From: JADHUC01 sp964623055
GTDB lineage: Bacteria > Planctomycetota > Planctomycetia > Pirellulales > Pirellulaceae
NCBI GenBank assembly: GCA_964623055.1
Contig: CAZURK010000045.1
Location: 4,093 to 68,092 of the forward strand
DNA length: 64,000 nucleotides
Reading direction: 5' to 3'
Shown here: piece by piece, positions 55,567 through 64,000 of the stretch
How positions within the stretch are numbered: position 1 is the stretch's first letter
Layout of the letters: each line of letters starts with the position of its first letter
Notes under the pieces: generated by a model
The model's input: the letters and a program-made list of their open reading frames with translations, nothing else
Database searches by the model: none
What the model was told of the DNA's origin: nothing
Program-made: the position numbers and the translations under genes

Positions 55567-58500
55567 TCATTCCCGTTTTGCCAGGTATGCGTCAATGATT
55601 TCCATGGTTTGGGTCATCTTGCTATGGAATTCATCTTTGAATTCCGGGCCGTCTAGATCCGTATCCGGGGTTACGATGATGCCGGACGTCCACCCTTTGT
55701 GAGAGATGCCGATCCATATCTGTTTTTTCTGAACATAGGGCCATATACACCTTTCCCCTCGATAGCTGACCCTGAAACCCGATGAATCAAATATCAGGTG
55801 ATGCTCGTCGGTCAGATTGGTATCCAGGAACTTCAACACTTCCTCGAGCTTGGGTCGGATCAAAGGGGTTGCCCGGGACACCACCCAATCAAAATCATAC
55901 TCAACAGGATCAGGTTCTTCGTAATAGGGTAGAAACTCCTTATATGTACACGGTTCCGGAGTGTTGCCTTTCTTGCCGCGTGGCGGCGGCCAGCACAACC
56001 AATTCCGGCTGCTGAATCGGAAGCCCTGTTCATATAGGAAACCGGCGACTGGGTGAACATCGATCGGATGCCCGTTCCACAACATGATAGTCACCGGTTT
56101 GTTCAAAGCTGTGCCCATGTCACACAGGGCACGCAGACATAGGGAAAGCTGTTTGCGGCTCAGTTTGGCCAGCAGATGGCCGCTCTGGAACAGGAGTACC
56201 TGGCCGGCCTGGATAACCTCCGAACTGATGAAATTCCCCTGTTTCGTCGGGAATACGTCGCCCCGGTCATCCAAGATGGCCAGGCAAGAAAAATACAGAT
56301 TAGCAGGATCCTTGTTGGTGACGGCAAACACAGGTTCATCCGGGAGATATCCCAATGCCTGTCCCTCACTGCGGCGCGCACGGCAGTCCCGCAGCAACTC
56401 AATGGCTGCTGGTAGACCGTATTGCACACCCGGGTGGTTTTCAATGAAGTAGCCCCGGTTGATCTGGCCCAGTAATTCCCGACGTTTGAATTCGCGCAAC
56501 AGCTCGCTCCAGGGCGGGGCGGCGACTTCGGTTGTCACGATGTCTTTTGATACGATCCCCCACCGTTTCAGCAACTGATCCGCCCACTGTCGAATAACCT
56601 CCTGACGCGGCAATGCCTGCGGCGGAGGGATAAGACGCTCGGTAGCCCACCAGCGACCTTGGCGCGGATCCAGCTTGCGCTCATGCATGCGTTTCAGGAC
56701 CGAGTCCGGAGACACCCGGCCTAAGAGGATCGTGTGTGGTGTACTGGCCAGATCGTAGCAGGCTGATAAGACAACCGTAAAATTCGCGTACCGGATACAT
56801 TCATAGGAATCGCAGGTAACTTCACCGGTCCAGGTAAGATACCAGACTGCACGCTGGGCCGGGCCTTCTTCGCAGCCTGTACCACAGAGGATTTCATCAA
56901 AAAAGGCACTTCTGTGCTTGCACATGTACTGGCGTACTGCGGCGATCTTCTCGGGAATATCCGCATCCGCTTCTTTAACAGGATCAAACTTGAGTGTGCC
57001 CCCCTGAGCCAGCCACTCCATGTCTTTACGCAAGCAGAGCGTGAGGGTTCCCCTACTGAGTCTCTTATTGTTCAGTCTCCGCCACACGACCTCGCCGGAA
57101 GCGATCAGTTTATCTAGCAGGGCGGGTGAATAATCCTCGACCCGCTGTCCCAGGATCTCAGATTCCAGAACGCCTTGGAGCACTTCATACCCCTGCAGTT
57201 GGCTAATGACTTTCCGAAGCCCGTCAGGGCCTTTTACGCGATGGTCTGGATGACGGTGCTGCCAACGGGTTAGAAAGTCGACAACTTCATACGGGGCACA
57301 GGCCGCCAGCTCCCGTTTCAGATAGGTCATGGTCAAGCGATGTATCTCTTCCAGGTTGGCCCTGTTCACCCACTGCGGCTGGGGTTTGTCCCCGGTATAG
57401 ACCCCCTTGACCGCTTTGCCCGACGTCACCACCGCAGTCAGCGCTTTTTCCGCGGCCCCGGCCGGCCAGCCGTAGCAGTCCATGACCTCATAGAGACTGA
57501 TCGGCCCGTGGGTCTTCAGATAGCGCTCGGCAATCGCCTCTTCCGCTGCCGTGCGCGCCATTCTCTTGCGAAATCGAGGTGGAATGACATCGGCCGCATT
57601 GACGGCCCTCGGTCTGCCGAAATCGTTTTGTGCGCTAATGACCGGCACAAGCACTTTCAGCCGGCCTGACGTCTTATGCGTAAACGCGTCGTGGTATTGG
57701 CGCCATAAATCGCTTGATACCAGGCGCACATTGTCGCTATCAATATCCGGGATCAGGGTCGCGACCACCCGTTTCTCTCGGACCAGGGCCTTGATGAACT
57801 GCATCCCCTTTTTGCCGGCAATCGCCTCCACTGCCTTCCGGGAAGCGGGAATATCCCCCAGATCACGGATGATCTGGGCCAGTTCATCTTTGTTGCGGGC
57901 GCGCTGTACTTCAGACCGGTGAGAAACCCGTTTCTCGAGTTTCTCAATGGCGCGCCTGTCAAGGAGCTGGGCCAATTGCTCGGTACTGAGGACCTCCTTA
58001 AGGACCTCCTGATGCAGGCGGAGCAGATGCGCCCTGCGCTCCCTGCCCATCTGATGATCGGTACGGTATTGCGTCGTTATCAGCAGAGAATGGGCAAAGG
58101 GCGAGGGCGATGTCACGGTCTTGAAGATCAATCTGGTTTTCTGTTGCTGTATGTCCTGCAGCAGCTTTTCAAGTTCACTCACATCCAAGGCCTGCTCCAG
58201 ATAGTGCCTTCGGACTTCTTGAAAAATCGGATAATCCGGATCTTCCTTGGCGGCTTCAAACAGTTCCTGGGCGCGATGGGTCTGGAGCCAGAGCGGAATC
58301 CGTTTTCCTTTATAGGCTCTGACGATCTGCAAGGCAGTCACGGCCGCTTGCCGGAAATGTGTGTCCCCGAACATCGCCCTTTCGGCATCTTTGCGGGCAA
58401 TCGTTTCCAGGGCATCGGGAGTGACCAGACCGAGGATGGTTTCAGCATCGATCTTCCGCCCCGGAAAATTGCCTTTACTGGAAAGGGTCAGAATAATAAG

Positions 58501-60603
58501 GTCATTTGACGTGGAAACGGTCCATTCCTGCTTCAGCCCCTCTTTGGCAGCCCAGGCCAGCGCGGCTCCCCAGGTATGGTTGATCCTCTGCCCCAAGGGG
58601 CAATGGATGATGATATTGAATCGGCCCAGTTCATCTTTCCAGAACTCGACCAGGAGATTCTTTTGATCAGGGACAAGACCGCTTGCCTTTATCTGTTCCC
58701 GAATGTAGTCAATGACCGCGCCAGCGGCATCCGGTCCCAGACAGTATTGCTTCTGAAGGTCTCTATGCAGATGCGGATCATCAATACGCAAAGCGATGAA
58801 GCTACGGAGTCTCCCTACCTCTCGTCCCACTTCCGTGGTGCGGGGTTGGATCGGGCCTGTCCACCACGGCACAGTGGGGGTGGCCCCCGGGGTTTCCTCC
58901 ACATACACCCGATTCTTGCGCTTGCCCGTTACCTTCCAGGTTGAACTACCGAAAACAAAGGTGTCCCCCATGCGCAGGGAGTCATCCACAAACTCGGCGG
59001 AAACCTTACCGATTCGCTTATTCGTTCTTTCGATGACGACTTCATACTCGGAGGTCTCGGAGATCGTACCCACGTTCATGACGCTGGTATGGGCACTGCT
59101 GCGCGTGGGGCTGAGCTTTCCAGTGGTCCGGTCCCATATCACCAGGGCCCGAGGAGGATGGCTCATGTCAAAAGAGAATTCGCCGGCCAGCATCCTGAGC
59201 ACGGCATCGAATTGTTCACGCTTGAGCCCGGTATAGGGATAGGATCGCCTGATCAGCTTGAAGAGATCGTCATCGTACCAGTCCTCTGAAGCCACGGCGC
59301 CGACAATCTGCTGAGCCAATACATCCAAACAGTTGCGCGGTATCCGGATGGCGTCGATGTTCCCCTTGAGCATGGCCTTGCAGATCACGGCCGCTTCCAG
59401 CAGCTCATCCCGTTCGAACACCAGAACCCGGCCTTTACTGGTCGCGTCCAGTAGATGACCGGCACGGCCGATCCGCTGCAATCCCGCAGCCACGGACTTG
59501 GATGACTCCAATTGATAGACCAGATCCACGGACCCGACATCGATTCCCAGTTCCAGGGAAGACGTCGCTATCAAGGCATCAAGATTGCCCTGCTTCAGGT
59601 CATGCTCCGCTTCCAGCCGAATCTCTTTGGCCATGGAACCGTGATGTACTCCCAGATTGATATCTTTGTGCGCAAGCTCTTTCATGCGCAGGGATGTGCG
59701 CTCCGCCTTGTAACGGCTGTTGCAGAATATCAGGGTGGTCGCATGGTCTTTGATCTCACTGATCAGCAGTTCATATGCACTGGCCCATAGGGTCGTATTG
59801 CTCGCTGCCAGGAAGTCGGGTACCGGCGCCACCACTTTCACATCCAGATTTTTGCGCATGCCGGCATCGACAACCGTATACGGATTGGGCTTACCCGTAG
59901 GATCAAAACCGACCAGGAATTTCGCGATCTCATCCAAGGGGCTCAGCGTCGCTGAACAGCCCACTCTCTGAAAAGGTTTTTCCACGCGCTGAAGCAACCG
60001 TTCGAGACTGACCGCGAGATGAACGCCCCGTTTGTTATCGCACAAGGCATGGACTTCATCCACGATAACGGTCTTGACCTTCCGGAGATGCGAGGCCATC
60101 CTTTTACCGGCCAGAAGAAGAAACAGGGACTCGGGTGTGGTGATAAGGATATTCGGCGGCTTACGGACCATCTTCTGCCGTTCGCTCTGCGGGGTATCCC
60201 CGGTGCGCACCGCGATGCGGATCTCAGGCAGTTTCTTCCGGGACGCTTTGCGAATGCCCTCCAAGGGCTGCAACAGATTCTTGTGAATGTCATTGCCGAG
60301 TGCTTTGAGAGGTGAGACATAAAGAACCTGAATGCCGTCTTCCAGTTCTCCCTCCAATCCCTGCTTGAACAGACCGTCAATGGCGCACATGAAGGCGGCA
60401 AGCGTCTTCCCAGATCCTGTGGGAGCCAATAGCAGCGTATTATCCCCTCTGCGGATAGCGGGCCAGGCCTTCTTCTGAACCGGAGAGGGCGCGTCGAATG
60501 TCCTGATGAACCATTCGGCAACGTAAGGCTGGAAACTCTGCAAAACACGTGGCAGTGTCCCGGAGGTTTTCGGTTTCAGCTTACGTTTCTTCGTTTTGGA
60601 CAT
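55567..60603 (-). CDS. Lhr-like superfamily 2 helicase
   Basis: This 1678-residue protein has Walker A APTGSGKT (60-67), DEVH (182-185), SATL (217-220), the TSSLELGIDVGSVDLV motif and QRIGRAGH motif VI, then the Lhr-core winged helix and beta-barrel. The second half has Lhr-CTD-type winged helices (AEEAIAERYLKTHGPISLYE near 1040; YEVVDFLTRWQHRHPDHR near 1135). Lhr proteins are 3'-5' DNA/RNA helicases in repair. E. coli Lhr is about 1540 residues, and the extra length here includes a C-terminal 130-residue domain (HLIFDSSGFRVSYRGERCIW). It is the last gene of the operon, 10 bp after the unknown protein. Its GC content is visibly lower than the planctomycete genes around it. Confidence 0.9.
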   Translation of the reverse strand: MSKTKKRKLKPKTSGTLPRVLQSFQPYVAEWFIRTFDAPSPVQKKAWPAIRRGDNTLLLAPTGSGKTLAAFMCAIDGLFKQGLEGELEDGIQVLYVSPLKALGNDIHKNLLQPLEGIRKASRKKLPEIRIAVRTGDTPQSERQKMVRKPPNILITTPESLFLLLAGKRMASHLRKVKTVIVDEVHALCDNKRGVHLAVSLERLLQRVEKPFQRVGCSATLSPLDEIAKFLVGFDPTGKPNPYTVVDAGMRKNLDVKVVAPVPDFLAASNTTLWASAYELLISEIKDHATTLIFCNSRYKAERTSLRMKELAHKDINLGVHHGSMAKEIRLEAEHDLKQGNLDALIATSSLELGIDVGSVDLVYQLESSKSVAAGLQRIGRAGHLLDATSKGRVLVFERDELLEAAVICKAMLKGNIDAIRIPRNCLDVLAQQIVGAVASEDWYDDDLFKLIRRSYPYTGLKREQFDAVLRMLAGEFSFDMSHPPRALVIWDRTTGKLSPTRSSAHTSVMNVGTISETSEYEVVIERTNKRIGKVSAEFVDDSLRMGDTFVFGSSTWKVTGKRKNRVYVEETPGATPTVPWWTGPIQPRTTEVGREVGRLRSFIALRIDDPHLHRDLQKQYCLGPDAAGAVIDYIREQIKASGLVPDQKNLLVEFWKDELGRFNIIIHCPLGQRINHTWGAALAWAAKEGLKQEWTVSTSNDLIILTLSSKGNFPGRKIDAETILGLVTPDALETIARKDAERAMFGDTHFRQAAVTALQIVRAYKGKRIPLWLQTHRAQELFEAAKEDPDYPIFQEVRRHYLEQALDVSELEKLLQDIQQQKTRLIFKTVTSPSPFAHSLLITTQYRTDHQMGRERRAHLLRLHQEVLKEVLSTEQLAQLLDRRAIEKLEKRVSHRSEVQRARNKDELAQIIRDLGDIPASRKAVEAIAGKKGMQFIKALVREKRVVATLIPDIDSDNVRLVSSDLWRQYHDAFTHKTSGRLKVLVPVISAQNDFGRPRAVNAADVIPPRFRKRMARTAAEEAIAERYLKTHGPISLYEVMDCYGWPAGAAEKALTAVVTSGKAVKGVYTGDKPQPQWVNRANLEEIHRLTMTYLKRELAACAPYEVVDFLTRWQHRHPDHRVKGPDGLRKVISQLQGYEVLQGVLESEILGQRVEDYSPALLDKLIASGEVVWRRLNNKRLSRGTLTLCLRKDMEWLAQGGTLKFDPVKEADADIPEKIAAVRQYMCKHRSAFFDEILCGTGCEEGPAQRAVWYLTWTGEVTCDSYECIRYANFTVVLSACYDLASTPHTILLGRVSPDSVLKRMHERKLDPRQGRWWATERLIPPPQALPRQEVIRQWADQLLKRWGIVSKDIVTTEVAAPPWSELLREFKRRELLGQINRGYFIENHPGVQYGLPAAIELLRDCRARRSEGQALGYLPDEPVFAVTNKDPANLYFSCLAILDDRGDVFPTKQGNFISSEVIQAGQVLLFQSGHLLAKLSRKQLSLCLRALCDMGTALNKPVTIMLWNGHPIDVHPVAGFLYEQGFRFSSRNWLCWPPPRGKKGNTPEPCTYKEFLPYYEEPDPVEYDFDWVVSRATPLIRPKLEEVLKFLDTNLTDEHHLIFDSSGFRVSYRGERCIWPYVQKKQIWIGISHKGWTSGIIVTPDTDLDGPEFKDEFHSKMTQTMEIIDAYLAKRE

Positions 60604-60613
60604 GTTCTGTTAT

Positions 60614-61966
60614 TCAGTGCGCTTGATGGATTGAATCCATCCACTCATGGACGGTGATGCCCTTGTCCTTACACCGCTGAATGAGGTCCGTGTGACTGGA
60701 CGTCCACGATCCAATCAGTCCACCCTGCTGGTTGTGAACCAGAGTGTACCAGAGGCAGGCCGCCAGCCATTCTTTTACCGGAGTCCTTTCCTCACCAAGA
60801 CAGGCGTAAACCCGAAGGATGTTGTTTCTTGGATCAAAGCCAAGGTCGATATGTCCGAGATCCAAAAGGAGGAATTGCAGGGGGACACGCATCAGCCACC
60901 GGTCCAGGCCCAGTGCATAGCCAAACAGCATGTGGCCCAGACGTTGTTTTTCGCTTTGCGCCTTGCGTGTGGGGATACCTAATCGGCCGGTTGCGACGCC
61001 GTGAATCCAGCTTTCAATGTAGCGAAACGTGCTATGGTGACAGTCGCAGGCCGTGTGGACTCCGGACGCGATGGCGCAGCAGGTTTTGTACAGTTCCTGC
61101 TTCTGCTCATCCTTGAGCGTATCGAGCGCTTCTTGAGATGCGGGATGATCCCACTCGGGATGAATCTTAGGAAGTCCTGCAAGTTCTGAAATCTCTGCAT
61201 TGAGACGGGGACCGCGTCCGTTTTCATCATATAACACGTCCTTTCCCAAGGCCTCCATGTCCTGTAGTTCGGATTCATCCAGGGAGGGCTGGGTGCCGGC
61301 CGCGGTGCAATTGGTCCTGGCGAGAAGGTCAATCGTGAGGTGCATCCGATCCAGCATCTTCCTCTGGACCTTGCTTAGGTCCGAAACCGCACCGAGCCAT
61401 CCGTAGGACCGATTGATGAATCCCGCTGCCTCCGGGTGCGCCTTGACGACACTTTGCTCGGGTTCACCCGCAAGATACGCGTTTAGTACGGCATGGATAG
61501 TTCTGAGACTTTCGGGTTGTTGAGGCTGGCTGGTCTTCAACTGGCACCCCGGACCCGAGGACAAGCATCCATTCTTGAAAGATGACCGTTCCAGTTTCCC
61601 CCGAGCAATGGCGAACAGCAAATCGTCCACGGTAACCGGCAGGCCACTATCACAGGGAATAAGACCGGTGATGTGGCAGCGAATCTGACGAATGCTGTCG
61701 GTCAGTGGTCCTAGCTTCCTCTGCATTTCACACAGGTGCTTGACCGTATCGTCCCATTCATCTTCCTTCCATTCACCCTTCTCATCCGGAAAGGTCCAGG
61801 GAATAGTACACCCCTGGCTCATAAGGTTGCCATCCTCATCTGAATAGAGTATGGCCGTCATTGCGTTCTCCCGGACGGGCGTAGAGGAGGTCTCTCCGGT
61901 GTACGTCGCTTCAAATCCAGGAGATACCTGGTCGTAGGGCACCAGTTCACCTTTCTTCTTGGCCAT
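60614..61966 (-). CDS. Unrecognised 450-residue protein coupled to the Lhr-like helicase
   Basis: The frame opens at an ATG (61981) overlapping the GNAT stop as ATGA, but the ATG at 61966 follows AAAGGACCGATC and is the better start (450 residues, MAKKKGELVPYDQ). There is no signal peptide, so it is cytoplasmic. I do not recognise the family. Visible features are a cysteine-rich stretch near residue 140 (NGCLSSGPGCQ) and a Cys/His cluster near 297-312 (CCAIASGVHTACDCHH) that could bind metal, then a tryptophan-rich, mostly helical end (EWLAACLWYTLVHNQQGGLI, TSSHTDLIQRCKDKGITVHE). Its tight position between GNAT and helicase implies a joint role. Confidence 0.8.
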   Translation of the reverse strand: MAKKKGELVPYDQVSPGFEATYTGETSSTPVRENAMTAILYSDEDGNLMSQGCTIPWTFPDEKGEWKEDEWDDTVKHLCEMQRKLGPLTDSIRQIRCHITGLIPCDSGLPVTVDDLLFAIARGKLERSSFKNGCLSSGPGCQLKTSQPQQPESLRTIHAVLNAYLAGEPEQSVVKAHPEAAGFINRSYGWLGAVSDLSKVQRKMLDRMHLTIDLLARTNCTAAGTQPSLDESELQDMEALGKDVLYDENGRGPRLNAEISELAGLPKIHPEWDHPASQEALDTLKDEQKQELYKTCCAIASGVHTACDCHHSTFRYIESWIHGVATGRLGIPTRKAQSEKQRLGHMLFGYALGLDRWLMRVPLQFLLLDLGHIDLGFDPRNNILRVYACLGEERTPVKEWLAACLWYTLVHNQQGGLIGSWTSSHTDLIQRCKDKGITVHEWMDSIHQAH

Positions 61967-61977
61967 GATCGGTCCTT

Positions 61978-62415
61978 TCATAAATCGTAACCGTAGAAGA
62001 CAGCCGTCGCATTCTTCTGATCGGCAAACCAGCGGTCGTTTGTGCCGCAGACGCGAAAACCGTTATAGACGAGCAACTCACACAGCGAATCGGCATGAGG
62101 ATTAGGCGGGCCGAAGTGCATCATGACCCTTGCCTCGCCTTTTTTCGCTGCTTTGAGCATTCCTTTAAGCAAGGCCCTGCCGTATCCTTTACCTCTTTCA
62201 CTCTGGTCCACCCACAAATCCCATATCCACGCCATCTTGTTCCAGGCCCAGAAATTGATGATCCCAAGGCCAACCACTACTCCGGCGTCATCCTCAATGA
62301 CCAACCACTGAGTGTCGCCCTGCTTAAGCAGTTTTTTCAGTTCCTCTGCGGTGCGGACGCAACTGAACTCTGTACAGCGCGCAGCGTCACTTGCCTTTGC
62401 TCGGCGAATCTTCAC
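61978..62415 (-). CDS. GNAT family N-acetyltransferase
   Basis: The family begins with VKIRRAKASDAARCTEF, so I choose the GTG at 62415, which overlaps the HTH stop (ATGTGA); this gives 145 residues. The acetyl-CoA loop is QSERGKGYGRALLKG (near residue 80, R/Q-x-x-G-x-G/A pattern), preceded by WIWDLWVDQSERG. The end, VYNGFRVCGTNDRWFADQKN, is a normal GNAT finish. The substrate is unknown: a protein of the operon, a nucleotide or a small amine are all possible. Overlaps at both ends show translational coupling. Confidence 0.88.
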   Translation of the reverse strand: MKIRRAKASDAARCTEFSCVRTAEELKKLLKQGDTQWLVIEDDAGVVVGLGIINFWAWNKMAWIWDLWVDQSERGKGYGRALLKGMLKAAKKGEARVMMHFGPPNPHADSLCELLVYNGFRVCGTNDRWFADQKNATAVFYGYDL

Positions 62416-62702
62416 ATTCCCGCTCCCGGCCTCGGAGAATATCCTTTGGCAAAGCTCCCCATACTTTGGGCCGCCGCTTTGGCGTACTCGGCCCTGGACA
62501 GCGTGCTTCGCCTGATGCGCCGAATCGGTTTGCTGTGATAGGCCTTCCGAAATGCCTTGACGCGCTCGACGTCGCGGCTGCGCCAAACTCGCCAGCCACG
62601 CCAATCACGTTCAACATCCTCGACCAGCCCCTCATCCAACCACCTCAGAAGCGTACTCTTGGATACGCCAATTCGCTTCGCTACTTCAACGGTACTCAGC
62701 AT
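62412..62702 (-). CDS. MerR-like (HTH_17 type) DNA-binding protein
   Basis: The ATG at 62702 follows GAGGATGAATTC and gives 96 residues; earlier ATGs at 62744 and 62771 overlap the promoter and are rejected. The helix-turn-helix is at the very start (LSTVEVAKRIGVSKSTLLRW, residues 2-21), followed by the wing pattern GWRVWRSRDVERVKAF of MerR-like and excisionase-like proteins. The rest is basic (HSKPIRRIRRSTLSRAEYAK). It may control the operon through the palindromes at its promoter, or guide the helicase to DNA. Confidence 0.85.
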   Translation of the reverse strand: MLSTVEVAKRIGVSKSTLLRWLDEGLVEDVERDWRGWRVWRSRDVERVKAFRKAYHSKPIRRIRRSTLSRAEYAKAAAQSMGSFAKGYSPRPGAGM

Positions 62703-62724
62703 GAATTCATCCTCACTTAAAACA

Positions 62725-62771
62725 GATATATTTGGTATATCCATAATATCGGTCGCCGACCGAGGCGTCAA
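62725..62771 (-). promoter_or_regulatory. Operon promoter with two palindromes
   Basis: On the minus strand TTGACG (62771-62766), a 17-bp spacer and TATTAT (62748-62743) form a strong promoter. The spacer holds TCGGTCGCCGACCGA (62749-62763), an inverted repeat, and just past the start site lies GATATA-TTTGG-TATATC (62725-62741), another. These are likely operator sites, and the small HTH protein is the natural candidate repressor. Confidence 0.75.
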
Positions 62772-63009
62772 CGCTACGCGGGTCAGTCAAGTCAAATAAC
62801 CTCCATGGATGCCACATCTCCCTGCAAATTCCATAATCACGTCGCGACACCCAGGCCGCAGTCTCAGATTCCCGCCCAATAATCGAAGCCCGTAATCTCG
62901 TGAAAATGAGACACGAATGAGGCACGCTCAACGGCGAACATTTTCCGCGAGCCGGAAGGCGGCATGTCTCCATTGGGAACCGTCGTCGTGCTGCCCGGAA
63001 CCACTTCGT

Positions 63010-63954
63010 CTATAGTCTCCAGGGTTCACGCATTGGGCGGCGGAGTATGCGCGACGCTTTCTCGTCGTCAAGAATGGTCTCCTCTTCCGGATTCCAGGTA
63101 ATCTTCCGACCGCAGCGGATGGCGATATCGACCAGGTGCAGGATGGTCTCGGATCGCACCGCGTCTTCCACTGGTGCTACGGTTGGGCCCCGCGTCTTGA
63201 CGGCGTTGATGAAGTTCAGGCCGTGATGCCGGACTTCCTTTTGGATGAACTCTCGGTTACGCGAAGCGGTTCCGCTGGGGCGAGTCTGGTCTCGGGCGGC
63301 CGACAGGTTCAGCAGGGACTGTGGCTCGGCTTGAAGCGGCGACGTTCTTCCTTGCCATCCAAGGTTGTCTGCCTGAACCCAACCCTCGCTGCCGATGAAA
63401 CGAACCGAGCGACTACGGTCGTTCTTCAACGTCATGTTCACGCCGTTGGCAAAGCGGATTCGCGCGTCCCAACTGGTCAGCGCCTTGGGATAGCGTCCCT
63501 TGGGAATCTCTCCGGTCCCCTCAATTTCCCAGTTGCCCGCCATGTGGGCGTCAAAACCCCAGATCGCGATATCCACGACGTGCGAGCCGATCCGGCCGAG
63601 ATTGATGCTGTAGTCGTAATCGGTGACCCATCCAGCCTGCTTCGTTTGGCCATGGTATGGTGCCCGGGGCGCAGGGCCGAGCCACATGTCGAAGTCGAGA
63701 TCCTCGGGAACCGGCACGGGTGGCGGAAAACGTTTGGGGGCTGCCCCGGAGAACAGGACTCGGATCTCCCGGAGTTCGCCCAATTGGCCGTTGCGTACGA
63801 GTTCGCACGCCTTGTGCGGGTTGGACCACGATCGGCTCTGAGTTCCATACTGAAAGATGCGCCCGTAGCGCTGAACCACTCGCCGCAACTCCAGATCCCA
63901 GGCCAGGCAGAGGCCGAGCGGCTTCTCGCAGAAGATGTCTTTGCCTCTAAACAC
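63010..63954 (-). pseudogene. Gfo/Idh/MocA oxidoreductase, N-terminal part missing
   Basis: The frame opens with GKDIFCEKPLGLCLAWDLEL, the EKP-lysine block normally found near residue 130-150 of these enzymes, so the NAD-binding half is absent from it. A stop (TGA) lies six bases upstream of the first in-frame codon. The rest is typical: QYGTQSRSWSNPHKACELVR, LGRIGSHVVDIAIWGFD and HHGLNFINAVKTRGPTVAPV. A frameshift near 63945 is possible, since another frame reads CLEAK there, but the window ends before that can be tested. It differs in sequence from the intact enzyme at 46.7 kb. Confidence 0.7.
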
Positions 63955-64000
63955 CGGTCAGGAAGTGCAGCGCTGATCGGAGGCACGTCGCCGGTTTGAA

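Noticed and set aside
62713..62973. Minus-strand 86-codon frame upstream of the HTH gene
   Set aside because: It runs through the promoter and palindromes and has no family features.
1..64000. tRNA, rRNA or riboswitch genes
   Set aside because: No cloverleaf, rRNA core sequence or known riboswitch motif was found by eye; small RNAs cannot be excluded.

Overview
The window looks like a chromosomal piece of a GC-rich (about 60% by eye) planctomycete, probably related to Pirellulales. The evidence is the mix of gene families: BlaI/BlaR1 pairs, DUF1501 and DUF1549/DUF1553 (PSD1-type) proteins, Tat-exported Gfo/Idh/MocA oxidoreductases, a sulfatase, a SUMF1-type protein, DUF6807 (PmoA-like), DUF4038/GH140-like proteins, many secreted parallel beta-helix proteins and a hypothetical with the RFSLRTFLL membrane anchor. 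No rRNA, tRNA or CRISPR array was seen.

Layout. 1-8.4 kb: a beta-helix protein cut by the window edge, an exported unknown, a BlaI repressor with two palindromic operators driving blaI and a BlaR1-like M56 protease with a LolA-like and PDZ sensor half, then an esterase and a DUF6807 protein. 8.4-17.5 kb (all minus strand): a DUF4038 glycosidase-like protein, two tandem paralogues of an unknown carbohydrate-linked hydrolase-like family (one with a CBM9-like head), a SUMF1 protein and an unknown. 17.7-24.7 kb: a 1417-residue PD40-propeller/CSGCH-haem/HEAT-repeat protein and small exported or membrane unknowns. 24.7-33.9 kb: an alpha/alpha-toroid-like unknown, a sugar-phosphate isomerase-like protein, an esterase, and a 1321-residue protein joining a methyltransferase-like head to PQQ-type propellers. 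34.2-41.2 kb (plus strand): sulfatase, beta-helix remnant, large toroid-like unknown, beta-helix protein and a truncated second DUF4038 protein, which reads as a sulfated-glycan breakdown locus.

41-55 kb is a mosaic of broken genes around two or three intact ones (a sialidase, a Gfo/Idh/MocA oxidoreductase). It holds single-base frameshifts, internal deletions, gene-gene chimeras (DUF1553 with an unrelated tail; a DUF4838-like protein with a DUF1553 end; DUF1501 abutting PPC-WD40), a decayed RAYT transposase and a palindrome beside it. This is either real gene decay and recombination or assembly error; the sequence alone cannot decide.

55.6-62.8 kb is different in character: a tight, translationally coupled minus-strand operon of a MerR-like HTH protein, a GNAT acetyltransferase, a 450-residue protein I do not recognise and a 1678-residue Lhr-like helicase, driven by one strong promoter with two palindromes. 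It is visibly less GC-rich than its surroundings and is the best candidate here for an undescribed system. The window ends in an N-terminally incomplete Gfo/Idh/MocA gene.

Intergenic DNA carries about ten imperfect palindromes of different sequence (1292, 5584, 7177, 12195, 23415, 33924, 34074, 43164, 43375, 55059), the kind of dispersed REP-like element expected in planctomycete genomes.
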